In this document: piece after piece, positions 33,024-41,675 of the stretch
Layout: every line of letters begins with the position of its first letter
Numbering within the stretch: the first letter of the stretch is position 1
The notes under the pieces: model-generated
Databases searched by the model: none
What the model was told of the DNA's origin: nothing
Seen by the model: the letters and a program-made list of their open reading frames with translations, nothing else
NCBI RefSeq assembly: GCF_017948485.1
Contig: NZ_JAFFSX010000029.1
Coordinates: 62,001 to 126,000, forward strand
Length of the DNA stretch: 64,000 nucleotides
Origin: Streptomyces sp. GESEQ-35
Lineage (GTDB): Bacteria; Actinomycetota; Actinomycetes; Streptomycetales; Streptomycetaceae
Direction: 5' to 3'
Position numbers and translations under genes: made by a program

Positions 33024-34847
33024 ATGACAACAGAACACACGCAACAGCCCGAGCAGCAGTCCGGCCACACCCGTAGACGCTTCCTCGCCGGTGCGGGCGC
33101 GGGCGTCGCCGGGGGAGTGGCCCTCGCCTTAGGAGCCGCCGGGGGCGCCGTCGCCGCGGCGTCCGGCAAGCGCGTCGCCGTTCTCGGTGGCGGGGTCTCC
33201 GGACTCAGCGCCGCCCAGGAACTCGCCGAGCGCGGCTACGCGGTGACCGTCTACGAGTACTACGACACCCTCGGCGGCAAGGCCCGCTCGATGCCCTTCC
33301 CCGGCACGGCGGCCGGAGGACGGGCGGACCTCCCCGCCGAACACGGCTTCCGGTTCTTCCCCGGCTTCTACCGCAACCTGCCGGACACGATGCGCCGCAT
33401 CCCCTTCCCCGGCAACGCCAACGGCGTCCACGACAACCTCCGCAGCGGCACGGAGGCCCTCTTCGCCCGCGAGGCCGGCCGCCCCGACCTGCACTTCCCG
33501 CTGCGCCGCCTCACCACCCCGCCCGCCCCCGGCGACCTCACCCCGTCCTGGATCCGGGACCAGCTCCTGTCCGTCCTCGACCTCGGCACCCGCCTGCCCG
33601 CCCACGAGGCCGCCTACTTCGCCGACCGTCTGCTCGTCCACCTCACCAGCTGCGAGGCCCGCCGCCAGGACCAGTGGGAGAAGACCTCCTGGTGGGACTT
33701 CATCCGCGCGGAGGAGATGAGCGAGGAGTACCAGACCCTCCTCGGCATCGGCCAGACCCGCAACCTGGTGGCCACGCGCGCGGAGGTCGCCTCCACCCGA
33801 ACCGTCGGCCGCATCATCATCGAGGCCCTGCTGCTGTGGGGCCTCCTCGGCCGCGGCATGGACGGTGACGCCGACGTCGACCGCGTCCTCAACGCCCCCA
33901 CCAGCGAGGCCTGGATCGACCCCTGGGAGACACATCTGCGCTCCCTCGGCGTCGAGTTCGTGCTGGGGACCGAGGTCAAGGAGATCCAGTACGAAGCCGG
34001 CCGGGTGACCGGCGTACGGGTCTCCGCGCGGGGCGGCGGCCAGGACCGCACCGTCACCGCCGACCACTACATCTCCGCCCTCCCCGTCGAACACGCCCGC
34101 CTCACCTGGGGCTCCGCCCTGCGCGCGGCCGACCCGCAGCTCGGGCGCTGCGACGTGCTTCAGACGGACTGGATGGTCGGCGTGATGTTCTACCTGCGCA
34201 CCCCGACGCCCGTCGTCAACGGGCACATCAACTGCCTCGACTCACCCTGGTCGGTCACGGCCGTCGGCCAGGCCCAGTTCTGGGACGGACGGGACTTCTC
34301 ACGCGACTACGGAGACGGCCGGGCGCACGACTGCCTCTCGGCCATCGTCTCCGAGTGGGACAAGCCGGGCATCCTGTACGGCAAGACTGCCCGCGAGTGC
34401 ACACGCGAGGAGGTCGTCGCCGAACTCTGGGCCCAACTGAAGGACGGCCTGAACGACTCCGGCAAGACGACCCTCACCGACGAGGACCGGCTCGGCTGGT
34501 TCATGGACCCGGCGGTGACGGGCCTGGGCGGCGGCGACCCGCAGAACCGCGAGCAACTCCTCATCCACCCCACGGGCACCCTCTACAACCGCCCTACGGC
34601 CCGTACAAAGGTGCCCGGCTTCTATCTCGCGGGCGACTACGTCCGCACGGATGTGGACCTGGCGACGATGGAGGGCGCCAACGAGTCCGCGCGGCTGGCC
34701 GTCAACGCGCTACTGGACGCGGACAATTCGGACGCCGAGCGCTGTGAGATCCAGGAGCTGTTCCGCCCGCCGGAGATGGAGCCGCTGAAACGCATCGACG
34801 AGGTCCGCTACCGGCTGGGCCTGCCCAACACCTTCGACCTCGGCTGA
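33024..34847 (+). CDS. Tat-exported FAD-dependent amine-oxidase/desaturase-like enzyme
   Basis: A 607-aa flavoprotein. The N-terminus has a twin-arginine signal (HTRRRFLAGAG, residues about 15-25) and hydrophobic Ala/Gly stretch, so it is probably exported folded. The FAD motif VAVLGGGVSGLSAAQELAER follows, with DTLGGKARS; GFYLAGDYVRTDVDLATMEG near the end closes the FAD site. It looks like the phytoene desaturase / hydroxysqualene dehydroxylase group; the substrate is unknown. Stands alone between the reductase and a convergent NlpC/P60 gene. Confidence 0.85.
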   Translation: MTTEHTQQPEQQSGHTRRRFLAGAGAGVAGGVALALGAAGGAVAAASGKRVAVLGGGVSGLSAAQELAERGYAVTVYEYYDTLGGKARSMPFPGTAAGGRADLPAEHGFRFFPGFYRNLPDTMRRIPFPGNANGVHDNLRSGTEALFAREAGRPDLHFPLRRLTTPPAPGDLTPSWIRDQLLSVLDLGTRLPAHEAAYFADRLLVHLTSCEARRQDQWEKTSWWDFIRAEEMSEEYQTLLGIGQTRNLVATRAEVASTRTVGRIIIEALLLWGLLGRGMDGDADVDRVLNAPTSEAWIDPWETHLRSLGVEFVLGTEVKEIQYEAGRVTGVRVSARGGGQDRTVTADHYISALPVEHARLTWGSALRAADPQLGRCDVLQTDWMVGVMFYLRTPTPVVNGHINCLDSPWSVTAVGQAQFWDGRDFSRDYGDGRAHDCLSAIVSEWDKPGILYGKTARECTREEVVAELWAQLKDGLNDSGKTTLTDEDRLGWFMDPAVTGLGGGDPQNREQLLIHPTGTLYNRPTARTKVPGFYLAGDYVRTDVDLATMEGANESARLAVNALLDADNSDAERCEIQELFRPPEMEPLKRIDEVRYRLGLPNTFDLG

Positions 34848-34869
34848 ACGCCCCGTAGAACGCCCCGGA

Positions 34870-34900
34870 AGGGCCGCTGCCCCCGAGCGGCTGCGGCCCT
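34870..34900. terminator. Stem-loop between the convergent 33024 and 34929 genes
   Basis: AGGGCCGC (34870-34877) pairs perfectly with GCGGCCCT (34893-34900), with an alternative inner pairing GCCGCT/AGCGGC. It lies in the 81-bp gap between the two stop codons, so it can act in both directions. Confidence 0.7.
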
Positions 34901-34928
34901 ACCGGTCGTACGTTCGCTGTGCGCGGCT

Positions 34929-35732
34929 TCAGAGCACGCGCACCGCTCCGGACGCCGGGTACCCGGACAGGTCCTGGACGACAACGCCCTTGGAGGGGTT
35001 GGCCGCGTCCAGGTACTGGCCGTTTCCGACGTAGACGCCCACGTGGTACGCGGAGCCCTTGCCGCCCCAGTACAGGATGTCGCCCACCTGAACGTCGGAC
35101 AGGGGGACATCGGTGCCGGCCATCGACTGGTCCTGCGAGACCCGCGGAAGGTCCACGCCGACCTGCTTGAACGCGGCCTGCACCAGGCTGGAGCAGTCCC
35201 AGGCGTCGGGGCCGGAGGCGCCCATGACGTAGGCGTCGCCAAGCTGCGACTGGAGGAAGGAGACGACCGTCGCGACACTGCCGCTGGCCGGTGCGGACAC
35301 CGACGTGGACGTGGACGTGTCGGCGGAGAGCGTGGTCCGCTCGGCGGCGCGGGAGGCGGCTTCCTCCGCAGCGGCCCTGCGGGCCTCCTCCGCCTTCTTC
35401 TTGGCCTCGGCCTTCTGCTTCGCCTCGGCGAGGTCCTTCTTGGCCTCCTGGGCCGCCTCGGCGGCGGCCGCGTCACGCTCGGCCTGTAGCTCGTAGTTTG
35501 CCGCGGCCAGCTGGGTGGCCGCGGCGGACTGCTCGACCTGAGCGGCCAGGTCGGCGGTGAGCGTGGGCAGTTCGAGCGTCTGCGTCACCGGCTCGGCAGC
35601 GTAAGCCGAAGCGGACGCGCCGGCCACTGCCACGGTGCTGATGATGCCACCGGCAACTCCGGCTCGCATCGCGACTGTCGACGCGCTGCGGCGGGGTTTC
35701 CGGTGGCTGCGTATGTGAGCGGTGTGGGACAT
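34929..35732 (-). CDS. NlpC/P60 peptidoglycan endopeptidase
   Basis: A secreted cell-wall hydrolase of about 267 aa that cleaves stem peptides. The signal peptide has a basic start and ends at ASAYAAEP; then a charged Ala/Lys/Glu coiled coil (about 65-135), a Ser/Thr linker and a C-terminal NlpC/P60 domain with catalytic Cys in DAWDCSSLVQAAFKQ, VGDILYWGG and catalytic His in AYHVGVYVGNG. ATG at 35732 starts a normal signal peptide; the GTG at 35789 would add 19 unlikely residues. Upstream DNA is a long AT-richer region with hairpins. Confidence 0.9.
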   Translation of the reverse strand: MSHTAHIRSHRKPRRSASTVAMRAGVAGGIISTVAVAGASASAYAAEPVTQTLELPTLTADLAAQVEQSAAATQLAAANYELQAERDAAAAEAAQEAKKDLAEAKQKAEAKKKAEEARRAAAEEAASRAAERTTLSADTSTSTSVSAPASGSVATVVSFLQSQLGDAYVMGASGPDAWDCSSLVQAAFKQVGVDLPRVSQDQSMAGTDVPLSDVQVGDILYWGGKGSAYHVGVYVGNGQYLDAANPSKGVVVQDLSGYPASGAVRVL

Positions 35733-36474
35733 GGGACTAACCGGTATCAGGGGCTCCTCCATACCTTCAAGAAACGTGTGGTGCGCCACAGTTGTTCAAT
35801 CGGCGCCCCGAATCCTGGGTGCGTCACTCTTTATTGACGCCGTAACGGACATTGTGGACGCAGCTCATTACGCCGGTGATCACGGCCTTTCCTTGTTACG
35901 CCCGAATTGCCCCCCACCTACCATTGGTTGGGACGGGTGGCCAAGCCCCGCTCTCAGCCGCCTCTCATGGGTGTGTCCGAGGTCACGCAACGGTCACGGC
36001 ATTGGGTGCGTCCTGTGTGCACGCCTCCAGTGGATCCGCTCGTGAACCCGTGCACGCGTCCACGCCGCACCCGGCACCTCCCTCCGACGTGTGAATGCGG
36101 CCTCTACCAAGGCGTCCCGTCCAGCGCGAATTTGCATGCAAGGGAAGTCTCTTGATATGGAGACGCCGCCCCTCAACTGCGCCGACGAGCGGAAATATCA
36201 CCTCTGGTGATCAGCTGGACGCTTCTTGTACGAAGATCACCGCTGATCCGACTTCATGATCCTTCGTCAGGTGGTGGAGATCACAAAGCTTGTGCAATAC
36301 CCCGTGTCGCAGATCACAGAGCGCCGGGCATAAGATGCGAGGCAGTTGGGCTTGTGACCTGCTTCACATGTTCTCGATCTTCGCCGGGACGAGCGGGGCT
36401 CGTGGGATGGGTGAGGCGGGTGTGAACCCGACCAACCGCCAGCAGTCAGTGCCGACTGAGAGGAGCGAGGAGCG
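35733..36474. promoter_or_regulatory. 742-bp divergent control region of the NlpC/P60 gene and nuo operon
   Basis: No credible gene. Inverted repeats seen: TGTGG/CCACA at 35777-35790, GCGTCA/TGACGC at 35821-35840 (8-nt AT-rich loop), ATCACC-TCT-GGTGAT at 36197-36211, and an imperfect 10-11 bp stem joining 36230-36239 with 36257-36267. TAAGAT at 36331-36336 is a plausible -10 for nuo. The first two lie in the probable leader of the NlpC/P60 message. I looked for the c-di-AMP (ydaO) riboswitch found before some streptomycete wall-hydrolase genes but could not identify its conserved core. Confidence 0.5.
36352..36369. promoter_or_regulatory. Rex operator upstream of nuoA
   Basis: TTGTGA-CCTGCT-TCACAT matches the Rex consensus TTGTGAA-N6-TTCACAA in the core TGTGA-N6-TCACA. 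It lies 106 nt before the nuoA GTG, just after TAAGAT (36331-36336), where bound Rex would block transcription. Rex is released by NADH and is known to control nuo in S. coelicolor, so regulation by redox state is very likely. The rex gene is not in the window. Confidence 0.85.
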
Positions 36475-36834
36475 GTGAACGCGTATGCGCCCATCCTCGT
36501 ACTGGGAGCCCTCGGGGCAGGCTTTGCGATCTTCTCCGTGGTCATGGCCACGCTGATCGGTCCGAAGCGATACAACCGGGCCAAGCTCGAGGCCTACGAG
36601 TGCGGTATCGAGCCGACCCCCACGCCGGCCGGCGGCGGGCGCTTCCCCATCAAGTACTACCTGACGGCGATGCTCTTCATCGTCTTCGACATCGAGATCG
36701 TCTTCCTCTACCCGTGGGCCGTCACCTTCGACGCCCTGGGTGTTTTCGGGCTCGTGGAGATGCTGCTCTTCGTGCTCACCGTCTTCGTGGCCTACGCGTA
36801 CGTATGGCGGCGCGGCGGTCTGGAATGGGACTGA
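36475..36834 (+). CDS. nuoA: NADH-quinone oxidoreductase subunit A
   Basis: First gene of the 14-gene complex I operon; a 119-aa membrane subunit at the junction of the peripheral and membrane arms. Three helices are evident, and the loop with YECGIEPT carries the conserved Cys whose mobility depends on quinone-site state; KYYLTAMLFIVFDIEIVFLY is the family hallmark. GTG start after a GAGGAGCGAGGAG ribosome site. nuoB follows after 12 nt. Confidence 0.96.
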   Translation: MNAYAPILVLGALGAGFAIFSVVMATLIGPKRYNRAKLEAYECGIEPTPTPAGGGRFPIKYYLTAMLFIVFDIEIVFLYPWAVTFDALGVFGLVEMLLFVLTVFVAYAYVWRRGGLEWD

Positions 36835-36846
36835 GGGGCCTTAGTC

Positions 36847-37397
<551 letters not shown>

Positions 37398-37401
<4 letters not shown>

Positions 37402-38147
37402 GCGACGCCAACGGCACCGGCGCGAACGGTGTGAACCCCGAGAAGGACCTCGGCACCGACAACCTCCCCGGCCAGCGCGGCGAGGGCGGTGAGGAGATCC
37501 GCGTCCAGCGCGGCATGTTCGGCGCCAGCAACGGCGGCGACACCTCCGGCTACGGCGGGCTGGTCCGCTCGATCCGGCTCCCCGGACCGGCGAGTCGCCC
37601 CTACGGCGGCTGGTTCGACGAGGTCGCCGACGAACTCGAGGGCGCGCTGGAGGAACAGGGTCTCCTCCCCGAGAACGCGATCGAGAAGACGGTCGTCGAC
37701 CGCGGCGAGCTCACCTTCCACATCGAACGTGAGCACCTGCTGCGCGTCGCCCGCACCCTGCGCGACGACCCCGCCCTGCGCTTCGAGCTCTGCACGGGCG
37801 TCAGCGGTGTCCACTATCTCCACGACAAGGGCCGCGAGCTGCACGCCGTCTACCACCTGCGCTCGATCACTCGTAACCGGCTGATCCGCCTCGAAGTCAG
37901 CGCCCCGGACGCGGACCCGCACATCCCGTCCCTGGTCTCCGTCTATCCGACGAACGACTGGCACGAGCGCGAGACGTACGACTTCTTCGGCATCGTCTTC
38001 GACGGTCACCCGGCCCTGACGCGGATCATGATGCCGGACGACTGGCCGGGCCACCCGCAGCGCAAGGACTACCCCCTCGGCGGCATCCCCGTCGAGTACA
38101 AGGGCGCCCAGATCCCGGCTCCGGACCAGCGGAGGTCGTACTCATGA
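37398..38147 (+). CDS. nuoC: NADH-quinone oxidoreductase subunit C
   Basis: A 249-aa peripheral-arm subunit of the 30-kDa type that packs on NuoD. The core motif ERETYDFFGIVFDGHPALTR and PDDWPGHPQRKDYPLGG near the C-terminus are decisive. About the first 75 residues form a Gly/Asp-rich extension not needed for the fold. Starts in a GTGA overlap with nuoB and ends in an ATGA overlap with nuoD. Confidence 0.96.
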
Positions 38148-39466
38148 GCACGCAGCACGCAACTCCGCGTGAGACCACCGAGGGCACCGTGTACACGGTC
38201 ACCGGTGGCGACTGGGACGAGGTCGTCCAGTCCGCGGCCCGCGCCGACGACGAGCGGATCGTCGTCAACATGGGCCCCCAGCACCCCTCCACCCACGGGG
38301 TGCTCCGCCTGATCCTGGAGATCGACGGCGAGACGGTCACCGAGGCCCGCTGCGGCATCGGCTACCTCCACACCGGCATCGAGAAGAACCTCGAGTTCCG
38401 CACGTGGACGCAGGGCACCACCTTCGTCACGCGCATGGATTACCTGACGTCCTTCTTCAACGAGACCGCCTACTGTCTCGCCGTCGAGAAACTCCTCGGC
38501 ATCGAGGACGAGATCACCGAGCGCGCCAAGATCATCCGGGTTCTCCTGATGGAGCTGAACCGGCTGTCGTCGCACCTGGTGTGCATCGCCACCGGAGGCA
38601 TGGAACTCGGCGCCACCACGATCATGATCTACGGATTCCGTGATCGTGAAATGATTCTCGACATCTACGAGCTCATCACGGGCCTGCGGATGAACCACGC
38701 GTACATCCGCCCCGGCGGACTCGCGCAGGACCTGCCGCCCGGTGCGGTGGACCACATCCGCGAGTTCGTGAAGAAGATGAAGAAGAACCTCCCGGAGTAC
38801 GACAAGCTCGCCACCGGGAACCCCATCTTCAAGGCCCGTATGCAGGACGTCGGCTATCTCGACCTGTCCGGCTGCATGGCTCTCGGTGCCACCGGCCCGA
38901 TCCTGCGCTCCACCGGCCTGCCGCACGACCTGCGCAAGACGCAGCCCTACTGCGACTACGACACCTACGACTTCGACATCCCGACCACCGACACCTGTGA
39001 CTCCTACGGCCGCTTCCTGATCCGGCTTGAGGAGATGCGCCAGTCGCTCAGGATCGTCGAACAGTGCCTGGACCGGCTACAGCCCGGACCGGTCATGGTC
39101 GCCGACAAGAAGATCGCCTGGCCCGCCCAGCTCGCGCTGGGACCGGACGGGCTCGGCAACTCCCTCGATCACATCAAGAAGATCATGGGCACCTCCATGG
39201 AGGCCCTGATCCACCACTTCAAGCTGGTGACAGAGGGCTTCCGCGTGCCGCCGGGGCAGGCGTACGCGGCGGTCGAGTCACCCAAGGGCGAACTCGGGGT
39301 GCACGTCGTGTCCGACGGAGGCACCCGCCCCTTCCGGGTCCACTTCCGTGACCCGTCCTTCACCAACCTTCAGGCCATGGCGGCGATGTGCGAGGGCGGC
39401 CAGGTCGCCGACGTCATCGTCGCCGTCGCGTCCATCGACCCCGTGATGGGAGGCGTCGACCGGTGA
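38144..39466 (+). CDS. nuoD: NADH-quinone oxidoreductase subunit D
   Basis: The 49-kDa-type subunit, 440 aa, that lines the quinone-binding cavity. It has the MGPQHPSTHGVLRLILEIDG segment with the conserved His of the quinone site, RMDYLTSFFNE, and ends with SIDPVMGGVDR. A separate gene from nuoC, unlike enteric bacteria where they are fused. Coupled on both sides by 4-nt overlaps. Confidence 0.97.
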   Translation: MSTQHATPRETTEGTVYTVTGGDWDEVVQSAARADDERIVVNMGPQHPSTHGVLRLILEIDGETVTEARCGIGYLHTGIEKNLEFRTWTQGTTFVTRMDYLTSFFNETAYCLAVEKLLGIEDEITERAKIIRVLLMELNRLSSHLVCIATGGMELGATTIMIYGFRDREMILDIYELITGLRMNHAYIRPGGLAQDLPPGAVDHIREFVKKMKKNLPEYDKLATGNPIFKARMQDVGYLDLSGCMALGATGPILRSTGLPHDLRKTQPYCDYDTYDFDIPTTDTCDSYGRFLIRLEEMRQSLRIVEQCLDRLQPGPVMVADKKIAWPAQLALGPDGLGNSLDHIKKIMGTSMEALIHHFKLVTEGFRVPPGQAYAAVESPKGELGVHVVSDGGTRPFRVHFRDPSFTNLQAMAAMCEGGQVADVIVAVASIDPVMGGVDR

Positions 39467-40329
39467 CCACCATCCCTGAGGGTGTCAGCCTGGGCATGCC
39501 CCAACTGCCCGCGCCCGACTACCCGGACGACGTTCGAGCCCGGCTGGAGGCTGACGGGCGGGAGATCATCGCCCGCTACCCGGACTCCCGGTCCGCGCTC
39601 CTGCCGTTGCTGCATCTCGTGCAGGCGGAGGAGGGCCATGTCACGCGCACGGGGCAGCAGTTCTGCGCGGACCTGCTCGACCTGACCACGGCCGAGGTCG
39701 CCGCGGTCGTGACCTTCTACACCATGTATCGGCGCAGGCCGAGCGGTGACTACCAGGTCGGCGTCTGCACCAACACGCTCTGCGCGGTGATGGGCGGGGA
39801 CGCGATCTTCGAGGAGCTCCAGGAGCACCTCGCGGTCGGCAACGGAGAGACCACCGACGACGGCAAGGTCACCCTGGAGCACATCGAGTGCAACGCGGCC
39901 TGCGACTTCGCGCCGGTCGTGATGGTCAACTGGGAGTTCTTCGACAACCAGACCCCGGTGAGCGCAAAGCGACTCGTCGACGACCTCCGCGCGGGACGCC
40001 CGGTCGAGCCCACGCGCGGGGCGCCGCTGTGCAGCTTCAAGGAGACCGCCCGGATCCTGGCCGGCTTCCCCGACGAGCGGCCCGGGGCCGTCGAGGCAAG
40101 CGGCGGAGCGGGACCCGCTTCGCTGGTGGGCCTCCGCCTGGCCAGGGGAGAGGCCGCACCCGCGCGCGTGGTCCACCCGAGGGAGGGCGGCCCGCACACC
40201 GAGCCACGGGACGGGGCCGTACACGACCCGTCACCGGGGGAGCACCTGAGCTCGCACGACGCGCCGCAGGACACGTCGGCCTCCGACCCTGCCCACCCGG
40301 CAGGGCCCACCGCCGAGGAGGGGGAGTGA
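39463..40329 (+). CDS. nuoE: NADH-quinone oxidoreductase subunit E, long form
   Basis: The 24-kDa-type subunit with the [2Fe-2S] cluster N1a. The Cys ligands are in VCTNTLCAVMGG and ECNAACDFAPVVMVN. At 288 aa it is about 100 residues longer than the usual family length; the extra part, from about residue 215, is Pro/Gly/His-rich and looks unstructured. GTG start in a 4-nt overlap with nuoD; stop overlaps nuoF by one base. Confidence 0.95.
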   Translation: MTTIPEGVSLGMPQLPAPDYPDDVRARLEADGREIIARYPDSRSALLPLLHLVQAEEGHVTRTGQQFCADLLDLTTAEVAAVVTFYTMYRRRPSGDYQVGVCTNTLCAVMGGDAIFEELQEHLAVGNGETTDDGKVTLEHIECNAACDFAPVVMVNWEFFDNQTPVSAKRLVDDLRAGRPVEPTRGAPLCSFKETARILAGFPDERPGAVEASGGAGPASLVGLRLARGEAAPARVVHPREGGPHTEPRDGAVHDPSPGEHLSSHDAPQDTSASDPAHPAGPTAEEGE

Positions 40330-41675
40330 TGACCTTGGCACCCGAGTTCAAGGACACGAGTCCGGAGAAGCTGCTCGCACCCGTGCTGTCGGCCTTCTGG
40401 GACGAGGACAGGTCGTGGACGCTGGACGTCTACCGAAGGCACGAAGGATACGAGGGGCTCCGCAAGGCACTCGCCATGTCACCGGACGACCTCATCGCGT
40501 TTGTGAAGGACTCCGGGCTGCGTGGCCGCGGTGGCGCGGGATTCCCGACGGGAATGAAATGGCAGTTCATTCCGCAGGGTGATGGAAAACCGCACTATCT
40601 AGTTGTCAACGCCGACGAATCGGAGCCCGGAACCTGCAAGGACATCCCGCTCCTCTTCGCGAACCCGCACAGCCTCATCGAGGGCATGATCATCGCGTGT
40701 TATGCCATCAGGTCGTCGCATGCCTTCATCTATCTGCGTGGTGAAGTCGTCCCAGTGCTGCGGCGGTTGCACTCGGCCGTGAGCGAGGCCTATGCGGCCG
40801 GCTACCTCGGCAAGAACATCCTCGGTAGCGGCCTCGATCTCGAAATCACCGTGCACGCGGGCGCTGGCGCGTACATCTGCGGTGAAGAGACCGCGCTGCT
40901 CGACTCGCTCGAAGGCCGTCGGGGTCAACCGCGGCTCCGTCCCCCCTTCCCTGCCGTCGCGGGCCTCTATGCCTGCCCGACTGTGGTGAATAACGTCGAA
41001 TCGATCGCGTCAGTTCCCGCCATCCTGAAAAACGGCAAGGAATGGTTCAGGTCGATGGGCAGCGAGAAGTCCCCGGGCTTCACGCTCTACTCGCTCAGCG
41101 GCCATGTCACCAATCCGGGCCAGTACGAGGCGCCGCTCGGCATCACACTCCGGCAGCTCCTCGACATGAGCGGCGGCATGCGGCCGGGACATCGCCTCAA
41201 GTTCTGGACGCCGGGCGGGTCCTCGACGCCGATGTTCACCGACGAGCACCTCGACGTCCCTCTTGATTACGAAGGAGTGGGTGCCGCGGGTTCCATGCTC
41301 GGCACCAAGGCTCTGCAGTGTTTCGACGAGACGACCTGCGTCGTGCGCGCCGTCACCCGCTGGACCGAGTTCTACGCCCACGAGTCCTGCGGCAAGTGCA
41401 CACCGTGCCGCGAAGGGACGTACTGGCTCGTGCAGTTGCTGCGCGACATCGAGGCCGGCAAGGGCGTGATGACTGACCTCGACAAGCTCAATGACATCGC
41501 CGACAACATCAACGGCAAGTCCTTCTGCGCCCTCGGCGACGGTGCCGCCTCGCCGATCTTCTCCTCGCTGAAGTACTTCCGCGAGGAGTACGAGCAGCAC
41601 ATCACGGGCCGCGGCTGCCCCTTCGACCCGGCCAAGTCGACGGCCTGGGCCGACCGCACGGAGGTGAACGCATGA
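40329..41675 (+). CDS. nuoF: NADH-quinone oxidoreductase subunit F
   Basis: The NADH- and FMN-binding subunit (51-kDa type), 448 aa, where electrons enter. The NADH/FMN site shows GLRGRGGAGFPTGMKW and NADESEPGTCKD, then GAGAYICGEETALLDSLEGR; the N3 [4Fe-4S] cluster ligands are in ESCGKCTPCREG. The DNA of its first third is slightly less GC-biased than its neighbours. Overlaps nuoG by 4 nt. Confidence 0.97.
   Translation: MTLAPEFKDTSPEKLLAPVLSAFWDEDRSWTLDVYRRHEGYEGLRKALAMSPDDLIAFVKDSGLRGRGGAGFPTGMKWQFIPQGDGKPHYLVVNADESEPGTCKDIPLLFANPHSLIEGMIIACYAIRSSHAFIYLRGEVVPVLRRLHSAVSEAYAAGYLGKNILGSGLDLEITVHAGAGAYICGEETALLDSLEGRRGQPRLRPPFPAVAGLYACPTVVNNVESIASVPAILKNGKEWFRSMGSEKSPGFTLYSLSGHVTNPGQYEAPLGITLRQLLDMSGGMRPGHRLKFWTPGGSSTPMFTDEHLDVPLDYEGVGAAGSMLGTKALQCFDETTCVVRAVTRWTEFYAHESCGKCTPCREGTYWLVQLLRDIEAGKGVMTDLDKLNDIADNINGKSFCALGDGAASPIFSSLKYFREEYEQHITGRGCPFDPAKSTAWADRTEVNA

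Noticed and set aside
35733..36000. ydaO (c-di-AMP) riboswitch in the NlpC/P60 leader
   Set aside because: Such riboswitches precede some streptomycete wall-hydrolase genes, but I could not find the conserved core here; only simple hairpins were seen.
35722..36155. Short open frames in the gap before nuoA
   Set aside because: They lack ribosome sites and coding-like composition and overlap the regulatory palindromes.
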